A stretch of DNA of 64,000 nucleotides, from NCBI GenBank assembly GCA_013215285.1, contig JABSRD010000006.1, forward strand, positions 62,001 through 126,000, given 5' to 3'. The notes beneath the pieces were generated by a model that was given only the letters and a program-made list of their open reading frames with translations, did not search any database and was not told the DNA's origin. This document shows, one piece after another, positions 7,860-16,948 of this stretch. Source of the stretch: Candidatus Nitrosopumilus sp. (lineage in GTDB: Archaea > Thermoproteota > Nitrososphaeria > Nitrososphaerales > Nitrosopumilaceae). Made by a program: the position numbers and the translations under genes. Within the stretch, counting starts at the first letter, position 1. Every line of letters begins with the position of its first letter.

Positions 7860-8968
7860 TTATCTTCAAAAAGGAATTGATCTATTTTGTCTTTTGCTTT
7901 TTCTCTTTTTTCTTGGTGAATAGAAAGAAAATTATTGATTTTTTCAATCAAAATTGCTTTTAGCTCACCTGAAAGTAGTTTTCCAGATTTATAATCTTCA
8001 TAAATTGATTTCAACTTGTTATCATCTGGCTCAAAAAATATTCTTAGATATTGATATGATACATCAATATCTGGATTACCTCCAATTTTTCTATGTTCTT
8101 CAACACTTGTTTGTCCTCCTGAAAATGCATATTTGTTAATTTTCTTTTTAACTACGTTTGGTTCATCAGTTGTATACACTGTTCCATTTTCATTAGAAGC
8201 TGACATTTTTCCACCTGGTCCTTCCAATCCTGGAATCATAATGTTGTGAATTAATGCAGGTTTTGGTTTTCCAATTTTTGGTGCAATATCTCTTGTCAAT
8301 CTAAAATGTGGATCTTGATCAACCCCTAATGGAATTAACACTGGTTTATCTTCGATAAAACATGGTGCAGATTGTAAAGATGTATAAAAAATCATACCAA
8401 TATTTGTTTCATTTGTAAATCCAAATGTGGCTTTTGTATTTGAAAAATTAATTTTCTTTGCTACTTGAGCTGCAATTGGGTAAAGAGTTTGTATGTTTCT
8501 TGTATTGATAATAATTTTTGTTTTTTCTGGTTTGAAACCTAATGCAATAAAGTCTAGTGCATTTTCATATGCAAATTTACTAGTTTCTTCTAAAGTTAGA
8601 TTAGGTTTTGCATAAAATTTCTCATCATCTGTTAATTGAAAATACATGTTGACATCAAATTTTTCTTGCAACCATTTTGCGAAAACCCAAGGTACCAAGT
8701 GTCCTATGTGAGTATGACCTGAAGGGCCTCTTCCAGTGTATAGAAAGAATTTGTTACCTTTTTCATAATCATCAAGAATTCTATTCATTTCTCTGTGGGA
8801 GAAGAAAATACCTCTTCTGAGCATAAAATGGTCTTCTCCTGTAATTTTCTTTATTCTGTCTTGTAATTCTGAAGAAATTTTCTCAGTACCAAATCTCTTG
8901 ATTAATTTATCATAATCTATATCCCCTTCAACATGCCAAGGAGTTACAATAAAGTCATCAGCTGACAT
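7856..8968 (-). CDS. trpS: Tryptophanyl-tRNA synthetase, archaeal/eukaryotic type
   Basis: 370 aa class I synthetase. The HIGH signature appears as HTHIGH (residues 85-90) after TGRGPSG, and the KMSKS signature as KMSAS (254-258). The N-terminal PWHVEG segment is characteristic of archaeal and eukaryotic TrpRS. It charges tRNA-Trp; the tRNA-Trp gene lies about 8 kb away at 16.7 kb. It is divergent from pheS and appears to share one central TATA box with it. Confidence 0.95.
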   Translation of the reverse strand: MSADDFIVTPWHVEGDIDYDKLIKRFGTEKISSELQDRIKKITGEDHFMLRRGIFFSHREMNRILDDYEKGNKFFLYTGRGPSGHTHIGHLVPWVFAKWLQEKFDVNMYFQLTDDEKFYAKPNLTLEETSKFAYENALDFIALGFKPEKTKIIINTRNIQTLYPIAAQVAKKINFSNTKATFGFTNETNIGMIFYTSLQSAPCFIEDKPVLIPLGVDQDPHFRLTRDIAPKIGKPKPALIHNIMIPGLEGPGGKMSASNENGTVYTTDEPNVVKKKINKYAFSGGQTSVEEHRKIGGNPDIDVSYQYLRIFFEPDDNKLKSIYEDYKSGKLLSGELKAILIEKINNFLSIHQEKREKAKDKIDQFLFEDK

Positions 8969-8987
8969 TCAAATTGACTTAGGTTAA

Positions 8988-8998
8988 GGTTTAAAAAG
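8988..8998. promoter_or_regulatory. Near-palindromic TATA box shared by divergent trpS and pheS
   Basis: GGTTTAAAAAG reads as CTTTTTAAACC on the other strand, so it can serve as a TATA box in both directions. Its centre (about 8993) is 25 bases from the trpS ATG (8968) and 26 bases from the pheS TTG (9019). This is the usual archaeal TATA-to-start distance, which predicts leaderless mRNAs both ways. It is the only good TATA element in the 50-bp gap. Confidence 0.6.
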
Positions 8999-9018
8999 TC
9001 TTTTTCGAACTTTTACTG

Positions 9019-10407
9019 TTGTCACAAGTTTTTCATGATATTGAAAAAAAAATTATTACCTCTCTAAAAGATAACCCAAAACAAACTCCTGAGACACTTG
9101 AAAAATCAACAAATCTTTCACCGGATCAGATTAGACGAGGAATTGAATGGTTAAAACTAAAAAATCTAGCAATTGTTAATGAATCAAAAACTAATGTTAT
9201 TAGTTTAGGAAAAAATGGCATCGAATCTTTTCAAAAAGGATTACCTGAAAAACGATTATTAGATTTATTAAAAAATGGTCCCAAAAAATTATCTGATTTG
9301 CAAAAAGAACTTGGACCTGTTTTTGGACCTGCAATAGGATTAGCTAAAAAAAATAACTGGATTGAATCTTCTTCAGAACAAATTTCATTAAAGAATTTAC
9401 CTTCAGAATTTCCTGGTGAAAAAACCCTTAAACAAATTGCGAATAATAAATTACTCGAAAATAATATTGATAAAAATGATTTGTTAGTACTTTTGAAAAG
9501 ACCCGATTTTATTATTGAAGATATAATCAAGTCAAAAGAAATTACTTTAACTGATTCTGCAAAATCAATTAAATTTTCTTCTTTTTTTGGAGCAATAGAT
9601 GTTGAAGCTAAAGTACCCGAAATTTTTGTTGCACGAACTCACCCACTAAAAGATACAATTGATGAAATTCGTGAAATTTTTGTCACATTGGGATTTTCAG
9701 AAATTATTGGAAACATGACACAATCAAGTTTTTGGAACTTTGATGCTTTATTCACTCCACAAGATCACCCTGCAAGAGAATTACAAGATACGTTCTATCT
9801 TGATGGCATTTCTGCTAAAAAAATTGCAACTCCTGAACAAATTAGAAAAGTTTCTGAATCCCATAAAAAAAATTGGCGATACTATTGGGATATTAATGAA
9901 GCAAGAAAAATGGTCTTAAGGACTCATACTACTTGTGTTACAATCAAACATTTGGCTGAAAACAAACCTGATGAGGCTCAATTTTTTTCATTAGGTCGTG
10001 TATTTAGAAATGAAAAAGTTAGCTACAAGCATCTTGTAGAATTTAATCAAATAGAGGGAGTTGTTGTTGGGAAAAATGCTAATTTACGAAACTTGATGGG
10101 TATTCAACGAGAATTTTACAAACGAATTGGAATTACAAAAATAAAATTCTGGCCAACGTTTTTCCCATACACCGAACCATCCCTTCAAACAATGGTCTAC
10201 AATGAAAGATTAGGAAAATGGATTGAATTATTTGGAATGGGTATTTTTAGACCAGAACTAACTAAACCTCTTGGAATTACAAAACCTGTTTTGGCATGGG
10301 GTGGAGGTATTGAACGAATTGCAATGCTAAAGTATGGTTTAGATGATGTGAGAGAATTTTATAATAATAATTTGGGTTGGTTAAGGAGTGTCACAAAATG
10401 CCAGTAA
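9019..10407 (+). CDS. pheS: Phenylalanyl-tRNA synthetase alpha subunit
   Basis: 462 aa starting at TTG 9019, supported by TATA spacing. The N-terminal half holds winged-helix tRNA-binding domains (DQIRRGIEWLKLKNL). The C-terminal class II catalytic core contains the motif 2 region (FSLGRVFRNEKVSYKH) and motif 3 (AWGGGIERIAMLKYG). It forms the alpha2-beta2 PheRS with PheT, encoded just downstream with a short overlap. Confidence 0.95.
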   Translation: MSQVFHDIEKKIITSLKDNPKQTPETLEKSTNLSPDQIRRGIEWLKLKNLAIVNESKTNVISLGKNGIESFQKGLPEKRLLDLLKNGPKKLSDLQKELGPVFGPAIGLAKKNNWIESSSEQISLKNLPSEFPGEKTLKQIANNKLLENNIDKNDLLVLLKRPDFIIEDIIKSKEITLTDSAKSIKFSSFFGAIDVEAKVPEIFVARTHPLKDTIDEIREIFVTLGFSEIIGNMTQSSFWNFDALFTPQDHPARELQDTFYLDGISAKKIATPEQIRKVSESHKKNWRYYWDINEARKMVLRTHTTCVTIKHLAENKPDEAQFFSLGRVFRNEKVSYKHLVEFNQIEGVVVGKNANLRNLMGIQREFYKRIGITKIKFWPTFFPYTEPSLQTMVYNERLGKWIELFGMGIFRPELTKPLGITKPVLAWGGGIERIAMLKYGLDDVREFYNNNLGWLRSVTKCQ

Positions 10408-12044
10408 TCGAATTATCATACACACGTCTTCAAAAATTAATTGGTAAAGTATCAAAAAAACAAATTTCTGATTCTTTGCCTTTTCTTGGATTGGACATTG
10501 AATCTGAAGATAAGGATCTAGTTAGAATTGAATATAGTCCTAATCGACCGGATTATTCAACCGATTTTGGAATTGCACTTGGATTACAAGGATTACTTGG
10601 AATCAAAACTGGCGCAATCAAACTGAATATCAAAATCTCAAAAAAATATCGCATTTCTGTAAAACCACAAGTATCAAAAATCCGCCCTTTTGTAACTGGA
10701 ATTATTGCAAAAAATGGAAAAATTGATGATAAAACAATAAAACAATTCATGACCATGCAAGAAGATCTTCATTTTGGAATAGGAAGAAAAAGGAAAAAAT
10801 CATCTATTGGTATTCACGATTTAGATAAAATCTCTTTTCCTCTAGTTTACACAACTACTAATAGAAATCATAAATTTACTCCATTAAACTCTGAGAATAC
10901 ACAATCAATTTCTGAAATTATTCAAGATACTGATGTGGGAAAGGGCTATGGACCAATACTTGGAAATTCTTCTAAAGTACCTATCATTTTAGATTCAAAC
11001 CAACAAACAGTTTCTTTTCCACCAATCATTAATGCTGCTATTACAACTGTTACAACTAAAACAAAGAATCTTTTTGTTGAGGTAACTGGAATCAATAAAG
11101 ATGATGCTGAGGATATGCTTTCAGTTGTTGCAACTATCTTACAAAAAGCAGGTTTTGCTTTAGAAACTGTTCAAATATCTGGTGCAAAAAATTCGACCCC
11201 TAAACTTGTACAAAAGAAAATCCTTGTTAGTCCTATGTTGATTAATCAAATGCTTGGTTTGAATCTAAACACATCAAAAATAATTTCATCATTAAAAAAA
11301 TCTAGATTAGATGCATCCGTAAAAGGAAAAAATATCATTTGCACAATACCTGCATATAGATTTGATATTTTTGGACCTATGGATTTAGTAGAAGAAACTG
11401 CTTTAGGTTATGGGATTCAAAATCTTGAGCCTATATTATCTACTTCTCAAACCCTTGGTCAGATAAATCCAATATCTTCCCAATTAAAATCTCTGAGCCA
11501 AACAATGATTGGACTTGGATATCTTGAAGCATTGAATTCAAGTTTGACTAGTAAGCGTGTATTGTATGATATGACTAATAGAAACACATCAAAAATGATT
11601 TCTGTACTTGACTCAAAAAGTTTAGAACACACCATTTTACGTGACGCTATTCATCCTGGATTATTAGAAAATCTTTCAAAAAATATACATGAATCTTATC
11701 CTCAAAAAATGTTTGAAACTGGTACTATCTTTTCTATTGGTGATCCAATATCTGAAGAAGTTAGTTTTTCAAGTATTAGTGCTCATAAAGATGCAAATTT
11801 TACTGAGATAAAATCCATATTACAATCTGCATTAAAAACTGGATTTGGAATAAAGATTGAAACAAAGACTACAACTCATCCTACTTTTGAAGACGGTCAT
11901 TGTGCAACAGTAATTCTAAATGGAAAATCTATCGGTGTAATAGGAAAAATTGATTCAAAGATTATTGAAAATTATAAAATCCGCGTACCTGTAGTAAGCT
12001 TTGAAATATCCTTATCTGAATCAATTTTTGATACTAAAAATTAA
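10398..12044 (+). CDS. pheT: Phenylalanyl-tRNA synthetase beta subunit, archaeal type
   Basis: I place the start at ATG 10398 (MPVIELSYTRLQ), overlapping the end of pheS by 10 bases; an upstream start at 10377 would add seven unlikely residues. 548 aa, the shorter archaeal/eukaryotic form without the bacterial anticodon-binding extension. Contains a B1-like N-terminus, IEYSPNRPDYSTDFGIA, the B3/B4 region, B5 and a catalytic-like C-terminal domain. Partner of PheS. Confidence 0.94.
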   Translation: MPVIELSYTRLQKLIGKVSKKQISDSLPFLGLDIESEDKDLVRIEYSPNRPDYSTDFGIALGLQGLLGIKTGAIKLNIKISKKYRISVKPQVSKIRPFVTGIIAKNGKIDDKTIKQFMTMQEDLHFGIGRKRKKSSIGIHDLDKISFPLVYTTTNRNHKFTPLNSENTQSISEIIQDTDVGKGYGPILGNSSKVPIILDSNQQTVSFPPIINAAITTVTTKTKNLFVEVTGINKDDAEDMLSVVATILQKAGFALETVQISGAKNSTPKLVQKKILVSPMLINQMLGLNLNTSKIISSLKKSRLDASVKGKNIICTIPAYRFDIFGPMDLVEETALGYGIQNLEPILSTSQTLGQINPISSQLKSLSQTMIGLGYLEALNSSLTSKRVLYDMTNRNTSKMISVLDSKSLEHTILRDAIHPGLLENLSKNIHESYPQKMFETGTIFSIGDPISEEVSFSSISAHKDANFTEIKSILQSALKTGFGIKIETKTTTHPTFEDGHCATVILNGKSIGVIGKIDSKIIENYKIRVPVVSFEISLSESIFDTKN

Positions 12045-12115
12045 TTTGTTCTAACAAACTGTCTTATGAAAAATAATTTCTTCAATGGTTTTTAGTATGA
12101 GTAATTACACCATTA

Positions 12116-12286
12116 AACGCCCAAGAGCAGGCATGCAGACGGATTAGGATGACGATGATCGTTATGATACCAATGATTTCTAATTCACCCAGGCATGCTA
12201 CATTATGGGCAACCCCGGTTTCAGAACGCGAGGAGGCGTATGGCTATGACCAATGATTTTGTGCGAGTCAGAACCGGGGAACATTA
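12116..12286 (+). ncRNA. Structured RNA of two hairpins; the second resembles an H/ACA guide
   Basis: This gene-free interval is richer in G+C than its surroundings. Hairpin 1: GCCCA (12119-12123) pairs with TGGGC (12206-12210), with inner GCATGC/GCATGC and GGATTAG/CTAATTC stems and an ACGA-TGA-TCGT tip. Hairpin 2: CCCCGGTT (12213-12220) pairs perfectly with AACCGGGG (12272-12279), and one base later comes ACA (12281-12283) followed by TTA. That is the position of the ACA box in archaeal H/ACA pseudouridylation guides. GATGA/TGATA-like stretches could form kink-turns that bind L7Ae. Strand is inferred from the ACA position. RNase P and SRP signatures are absent. Confidence 0.55.
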
Positions 12287-12335
12287 ACAATTTACAAAAG
12301 TCATAAAACATCCCTTAGTAATACAGAAAATTGAG

Positions 12336-12755
12336 ATGGTAAATTATTGGTTGGCAAAACAAGAACCTAGTGGACCAAGAGGTTATAATTTTGAACAACT
12401 AAAAAAAGAAAAAACGACAGTTTGGGATGGAGTTCATAATAATTTAGCATTGAAGCATATGAGAGAAATGAAGTCTGGTGATCTTGTTTTATTTTATCAT
12501 ACAGGTGATGAACGACAAGCAGTAGGAATTATGCAAATAACTTCAAAACCCTATCCAAATCCAAAAGAAGACAATGAACGTTTTATTGTTGTAGATGTAA
12601 AATATAAAAAAACATTGAAACGTCCAGTAACACTTAATGAGTTAAAAAATGAAAAAAAATTTCAAGATTGGGAACTTATCCGAATTTCAAGATTATCTAT
12701 AATGCCTGTACCAAAGCCCATTTGGAATACAATTTTACAGATTTCTCAAAACTGA
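12336..12755 (+). CDS. EVE-domain (PUA-like) protein
   Basis: 139 aa that is essentially one EVE domain: MVNYWLAKQEPSGPRGYNFE at the start, WDGVHNNLALKHMREMKSGDLVLFYHT in the middle, and conserved GIMQIT and YKKTL blocks. EVE domains belong to the PUA superfamily and bind modified bases in DNA or RNA; some act in RNA modification or defence. It directly follows the structured RNA on the same strand. Confidence 0.88.
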   Translation: MVNYWLAKQEPSGPRGYNFEQLKKEKTTVWDGVHNNLALKHMREMKSGDLVLFYHTGDERQAVGIMQITSKPYPNPKEDNERFIVVDVKYKKTLKRPVTLNELKNEKKFQDWELIRISRLSIMPVPKPIWNTILQISQN

Positions 12756-12798
12756 ATATGATCGATTTATTGATATAGTCTATTTATTCAGAAAACAC

Positions 12799-13038
12799 AT
12801 GGCAACAGCTTATGTTTTAATAAACTGTGAACTAGGTTCAGAAGAAGCTATTATTCAGCAACTAAAGGGCTTAGAAGGTGTTAAAGAAGTTCATGGAACT
12901 TTTGGCGCATACGATATTTTGGCCAAAATTGAATCAGATACTGTAGAAAAACTTAGAGAGACAATTACTTGGAAAATTAGAAAAATTGAAAAGATTCGTT
13001 CAACTCTAACTTTAATGGGTATTGAAGGTCAAACATAA
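12799..13038 (+). CDS. Stand-alone Lrp/AsnC ligand-binding (RAM) domain protein
   Basis: 79 aa matching only the C-terminal effector domain of Lrp/AsnC regulators: ATAYVLINCELGSEEAI, GVKEVHGTFGAYDILAKI, and a final beta-strand. The DNA-binding helix-turn-helix half is absent. Such small RAM proteins form amino-acid-binding oligomers and may modulate full-length Lrp proteins. Its ATG follows the EVE gene by 43 bases. Confidence 0.88.
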   Translation: MATAYVLINCELGSEEAIIQQLKGLEGVKEVHGTFGAYDILAKIESDTVEKLRETITWKIRKIEKIRSTLTLMGIEGQT

Positions 13039-13056
13039 ACACCCTTTTTTCTTATT

Positions 13057-13623
13057 ATGATTTTACATTTTATCTTTGTAATAAAAGAAGAGGATCTTGA
13101 AAAACGACAATTTGAATTTGAATATATTAAAAAAATGAGTCAGTTTTACAAGGTATGGATTAAAGAAAAATTTGGAAAAGATTATGAAATTCAATGTGAT
13201 GAATTAATTACAAAACCTCAAAGTATTCTTCAAAGACTTGATACCCCCACACTTCTTAGTGATCATAAACAAAGAGGAAGTGACATTTACCACTTTTACT
13301 TATCGCATTTCAGACCTTTTTGGACTGATTGTACTTGTGAAGGTTATCATGCTGAAAATTTTGGAATGATTTTTTGGCAACCTCTTAAAGAATTTGATGA
13401 CACTTTATTTCTTGCAGAAAAAAATTGTACTACTGTTTCACATGAATTACTTCATGAATTATTACGAATTTCTGGACTGAGTAGATTCATTCAAGATGTT
13501 CATGATGTTTGGACAAAGCATCTCTTTGAACAATTAGAATTTGAACAATATGGTGAAGACTTTAAAAAAACTGATGGTAAACCTATGTTTCTAACTGTGG
13601 ATACTTCACAATTAAAATTATAA
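13057..13623 (+). CDS. Hypothetical protein with HExxH-like motif (188 aa)
   Basis: Starts at ATG 13057, 18 bases after the Lrp-like gene. It has a CTCEGYHAENFG segment and TVSHELLHELLRISG, whose HELLH fits the HExxH zinc-metallopeptidase motif, with further His and Asp residues after it (VHDVWTKH). No signal peptide or membrane helix. A metal-dependent peptidase is plausible but unproven; otherwise unrecognised. Confidence 0.65.
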   Translation: MILHFIFVIKEEDLEKRQFEFEYIKKMSQFYKVWIKEKFGKDYEIQCDELITKPQSILQRLDTPTLLSDHKQRGSDIYHFYLSHFRPFWTDCTCEGYHAENFGMIFWQPLKEFDDTLFLAEKNCTTVSHELLHELLRISGLSRFIQDVHDVWTKHLFEQLEFEQYGEDFKKTDGKPMFLTVDTSQLKL

Positions 13624-13637
13624 AATAATTTTTTTAA

Positions 13638-14276
13638 TTAACATTTTGTAACAGAATATATATTATTTTCAAAATTTGCTGTTTTAAAATTTAACATATT
13701 TTCTGGATCATCACTTCTTGATTTACTTAAATTTTCAAGTTCAACTAATGCGTCGCCTCTAAAATTAACTGATGAACCATAAATTGCATCTATTAACATT
13801 GTTCCATGATCACCTTTTTTGATATCATCAACCATATCATAAAATCTAGTAGTTTCTTTCTTGTTAACTGGATTTCCAGTTGCTTTGTTGTATGCAACTG
13901 CAATATACATTCCATTATTTTTTACTGCAACAGGAATTTTATGATTTTTACCTGTTGCACCTGGAATTGTTTCATTAACTAGAACTTCACATTTATGATA
14001 CATACTTGAAACATATGCAAAGAATCTATACTGTGCATATTTTCCTGCTTTATCTTCTTGACATCCAACAAAAACTCTGTGCAATAATTCTAAAGCTTCA
14101 TCATTCATACTTTGTAATCTGTCATCAATTCGACCTCTTTCAAGAAGTTCTGATTTACATTCTTTAGCAACTAATACTAAAATAAAATCTGGTAAATTGT
14201 AATTTTTAAGAGCTGCTACAAATGCACCAGCTTGTGACATGCCAAATTTTGGAAACCCTTTATTGACCATATTCAT
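13638..14276 (-). CDS. Hypothetical protein (212 aa)
   Basis: ATG at 14276, with a second ATG two codons in (14270). Soluble alpha/beta protein with a helical N-terminal half and a beta-rich part (IPVAVKNNGMYIAVAYN) that could be the core of a nuclease-like fold, although the catalytic residues are not clear. Convergent with the HExxH gene. I do not recognise the family. Confidence 0.6.
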   Translation of the reverse strand: MNMVNKGFPKFGMSQAGAFVAALKNYNLPDFILVLVAKECKSELLERGRIDDRLQSMNDEALELLHRVFVGCQEDKAGKYAQYRFFAYVSSMYHKCEVLVNETIPGATGKNHKIPVAVKNNGMYIAVAYNKATGNPVNKKETTRFYDMVDDIKKGDHGTMLIDAIYGSSVNFRGDALVELENLSKSRSDDPENMLNFKTANFENNIYSVTKC

Positions 14277-14425
14277 ACCTCATTTTAGAAAATTTATAAC
14301 TTCCCAATATTTAATTAGAAAGCTACGTTTCGCTTATAATTGTTAAGAATTTACATGCCTATTGGAATAAATTTCCAAATTTTTAAATTGTAAATATTAA
14401 ATTCGGGATAAACTTACTGCATTAT

Positions 14426-16693
14426 GTGGAAATAGATACTACCACTGAACTTGTTTCATGTGTTTATGCTAAATTAAAAGAAAATATTGAGAAATATAGA
14501 AATCTAGTTGGAAGACCACTTACACTTACTGAGAAAATTTTATCTGGTCATTTTCATGAAATTGATGACACAAATTTCATTGGTGGTAAAAATTATGTTT
14601 TTCTGAAACCTGATAGAGTTGCATTACAAGATGTTACAGGTCAAATGGTAATGCTTCAATTCATGCAAGCTGAACTCAAACATGCATCTTTACCCACAAC
14701 TATTCATTGTGATCATCTCATTAGAGCTGAAGTTCAAGGTGACGTTGACATGAAAGTTTCTCTTGATGAAAATAGTGAAGTTTTCAAATTCTTACAATCT
14801 GCTTCTGCAAAGTATGGATGTGGTTTTTGGAAACCTGGTGCAGGAATTATTCATCAAGTGGTTCTTGAAAATTATGCATTCCCTGGTGGTTTGATGATTG
14901 GTACTGACTCTCACACACCAAATGCTGGTGGTCTTGGGATGATTGCTATTGGTGTGGGTGGATTAGATGCAGCTGAAACCATGGCTGGATTACCTTGGGA
15001 ACTACTTTATCCTAAAAAAATTGGAATCAAACTTGTTGGAGAACTTAATGGATGGACATCTCCTAAAGATATCATTCTAAAAGTTGCTGATGAACTAACA
15101 GTATCTGGAGGAACTAATTCAATTGTTGAATACTTTGGACCTGGAACAAAATCTATCAGCTGTACTGGTAAGGCTACCATTACAAATATGGGTGCTGAAA
15201 TTGGTGCAACTTGTTCAATTTTTCCATATGATGAACGAATGGAAACATATCTCAAATATACAAACAGAGGAGATACAGCTGAATTAGCAAATCAAAATAA
15301 AGACTCACTAGTAGCAGATCCTGAAATAGAAAATGATCCTGAAAAATTCTTTGATAAAGTAATCGAAATTAATCTCTCAACATTAGAACCACATATTGTA
15401 GGACCACACACTCCTGATTTAGCAAGATCTATTTCTCAATTAGCTGATGATGTTAAATCTAATGATTACACTGATCCAATTTCTGTTGCATTAATTGGAA
15501 GTTGTACGAATTCATCTTATGAGGATATGTCAAGAGCTGCAGACTTGGCTGAACAAGCTAAAGCAAAAGGAATCAAAGCAAAAATTCCTCTTCTAGTTAC
15601 TCCTGGTTCTGAACAAATCAGAGGTACAATAGAACGCGATGGACAAATGGATTCTCTAAAAGATATTGGTGCAACTGTTTTAGCAAATGCTTGTGGTCCT
15701 TGTATCGGACAATGGAATCGACCTGAACTAGAAAAAAATGAAAAAAACTCTATTGTTACAACGTATAACAGAAATTTCCCTGGACGAAATGATGGTCAAC
15801 GAACAACTCTAAATTTCATTGGCAGTCCTGAAATGATTATTGCATTATCTTTGGGTGGACGACTTTCTTTTAACCCCCTGAAAGATGAACTGACTGCATC
15901 TGATGGGACAAAATTCAAACTAGAACCTCCAAAACCTGCACCTGAAGTACCCAAAGACGGTTTTGTTTTACCTGAGGGAATTTTTGTTGTACCCCCTGAC
16001 AATTCAGATGATATTGAAATTATTATTGATCCTAACAGTAAAAGATTGCAATGTTTAGAACCATTTTCAAAATGGAATGGAAAAGACTTTGAAGAACTAC
16101 CAATTATGGTAAAGGCCAAGGGAAAATGTACTACAGATCATATTTCTCCTGCAGGTGCATGGTTGTCGCTTCGAGGACATTTGGATAATCTTAGTGATAA
16201 TATGTTGTTAGGTGCAGTTAATGCATTTAATGATGAAGTAGGTGTAGGTAAAAATATTTTAAACAATCAACTTGAACCATTTTCAAAAATTGCAAGACAG
16301 TACAAAGAAAAACAGATGAACTGGATAATAATTGGTGATAATAATTATGGTGAAGGTAGTAGTAGAGAACATGCTGCAATGACTCCCAGATATCTAGGAT
16401 GTGTTGCAGTTGTAACCAAAAGTCTTGCAAGAATTCATGAAACTAATTTGAAAAAACAAGGAATATTGGCATTAACATTTAGCAATTCAAATGATTATGA
16501 TAAAATCCTTGAAGATGATAAAATTAGTTTATTAAATTTAAATGAATTAGAACCTGATAAACAAGTCAAATGTATTATTTCTCATAGTGATGGAAATAAA
16601 GACGAAATTTTACTAAACCATTCTTATAATAAATCACAAATAGAATGGTTCAAAGATGGTTCAGCACTAAATGTTTTGAGAAATAATAAATAA
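14426..16693 (+). CDS. acn: Aconitate hydratase
   Basis: 755 aa. The [4Fe-4S] cysteines appear in GSCTNSSYED and ANACGPCIGQW. The substrate-binding and swivelling-domain motifs TTDHISPAGAW and GDNNYGEGSSREHAAM are intact. Start taken at GTG 14426, since the overlapping ATG at 14424 is out of frame. It interconverts citrate and isocitrate through cis-aconitate in the TCA cycle, which in ammonia-oxidising archaea supplies precursors. It is monocistronic, ending just before the tRNA-Trp gene on the other strand. Confidence 0.94.
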   Translation: MEIDTTTELVSCVYAKLKENIEKYRNLVGRPLTLTEKILSGHFHEIDDTNFIGGKNYVFLKPDRVALQDVTGQMVMLQFMQAELKHASLPTTIHCDHLIRAEVQGDVDMKVSLDENSEVFKFLQSASAKYGCGFWKPGAGIIHQVVLENYAFPGGLMIGTDSHTPNAGGLGMIAIGVGGLDAAETMAGLPWELLYPKKIGIKLVGELNGWTSPKDIILKVADELTVSGGTNSIVEYFGPGTKSISCTGKATITNMGAEIGATCSIFPYDERMETYLKYTNRGDTAELANQNKDSLVADPEIENDPEKFFDKVIEINLSTLEPHIVGPHTPDLARSISQLADDVKSNDYTDPISVALIGSCTNSSYEDMSRAADLAEQAKAKGIKAKIPLLVTPGSEQIRGTIERDGQMDSLKDIGATVLANACGPCIGQWNRPELEKNEKNSIVTTYNRNFPGRNDGQRTTLNFIGSPEMIIALSLGGRLSFNPLKDELTASDGTKFKLEPPKPAPEVPKDGFVLPEGIFVVPPDNSDDIEIIIDPNSKRLQCLEPFSKWNGKDFEELPIMVKAKGKCTTDHISPAGAWLSLRGHLDNLSDNMLLGAVNAFNDEVGVGKNILNNQLEPFSKIARQYKEKQMNWIIIGDNNYGEGSSREHAAMTPRYLGCVAVVTKSLARIHETNLKKQGILALTFSNSNDYDKILEDDKISLLNLNELEPDKQVKCIISHSDGNKDEILLNHSYNKSQIEWFKDGSALNVLRNNK

Positions 16694-16704
16694 AATTACT
16701 AACG

Positions 16705-16858
16705 TGGGGCCGACCGGAATCGAACCGGCGACCTACGGGTCACTACAGCTCCAAACTTACATCATCCGTGAGTCAGTTTAGATTAGTTAACCTTTGGAGC
16801 CCTTAGCGGTGATCTTTTTCGTAGACACTGTCGCCCTACCAGGCTAGGCTACGACCCC
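16705..16858 (-). tRNA. tRNA-Trp (anticodon CCA) with two introns
   Basis: On the minus strand the acceptor GGGGTCG pairs with CGGCCCC followed by discriminator A, and the T arm is GCCGG/CCGGT with loop TTCGATT. The anticodon loop CTCCAAA gives CCA. A normal 74-nt cloverleaf is recovered only by removing two segments: 16803-16829 (27 nt, within the 5' anticodon stem) and 16741-16793 (53 nt, near the canonical 37/38 site). This restores the perfect stem ACGGG/CCCGT. Exact splice points are inferred from the fold. The larger intron carries CTGA and GGATGATG, box D/C-like, and TTTGGAGC that can pair with the anticodon loop. Confidence 0.88.
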
Positions 16859-16948
16859 ACAAACAAGAATAAAATGGACTTGAATTTTAAGTTATTTTTA
16901 ACTAAGATTTATTTGGAATAAAAAGAAATCATTTATTGTTCAGCAATT

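Noticed and set aside
12116-12286. RNase P RNA or SRP RNA
   Set aside because: I could not find the universal RNase P core motifs or the SRP helix 8 loop sequence, and the length is short for both.
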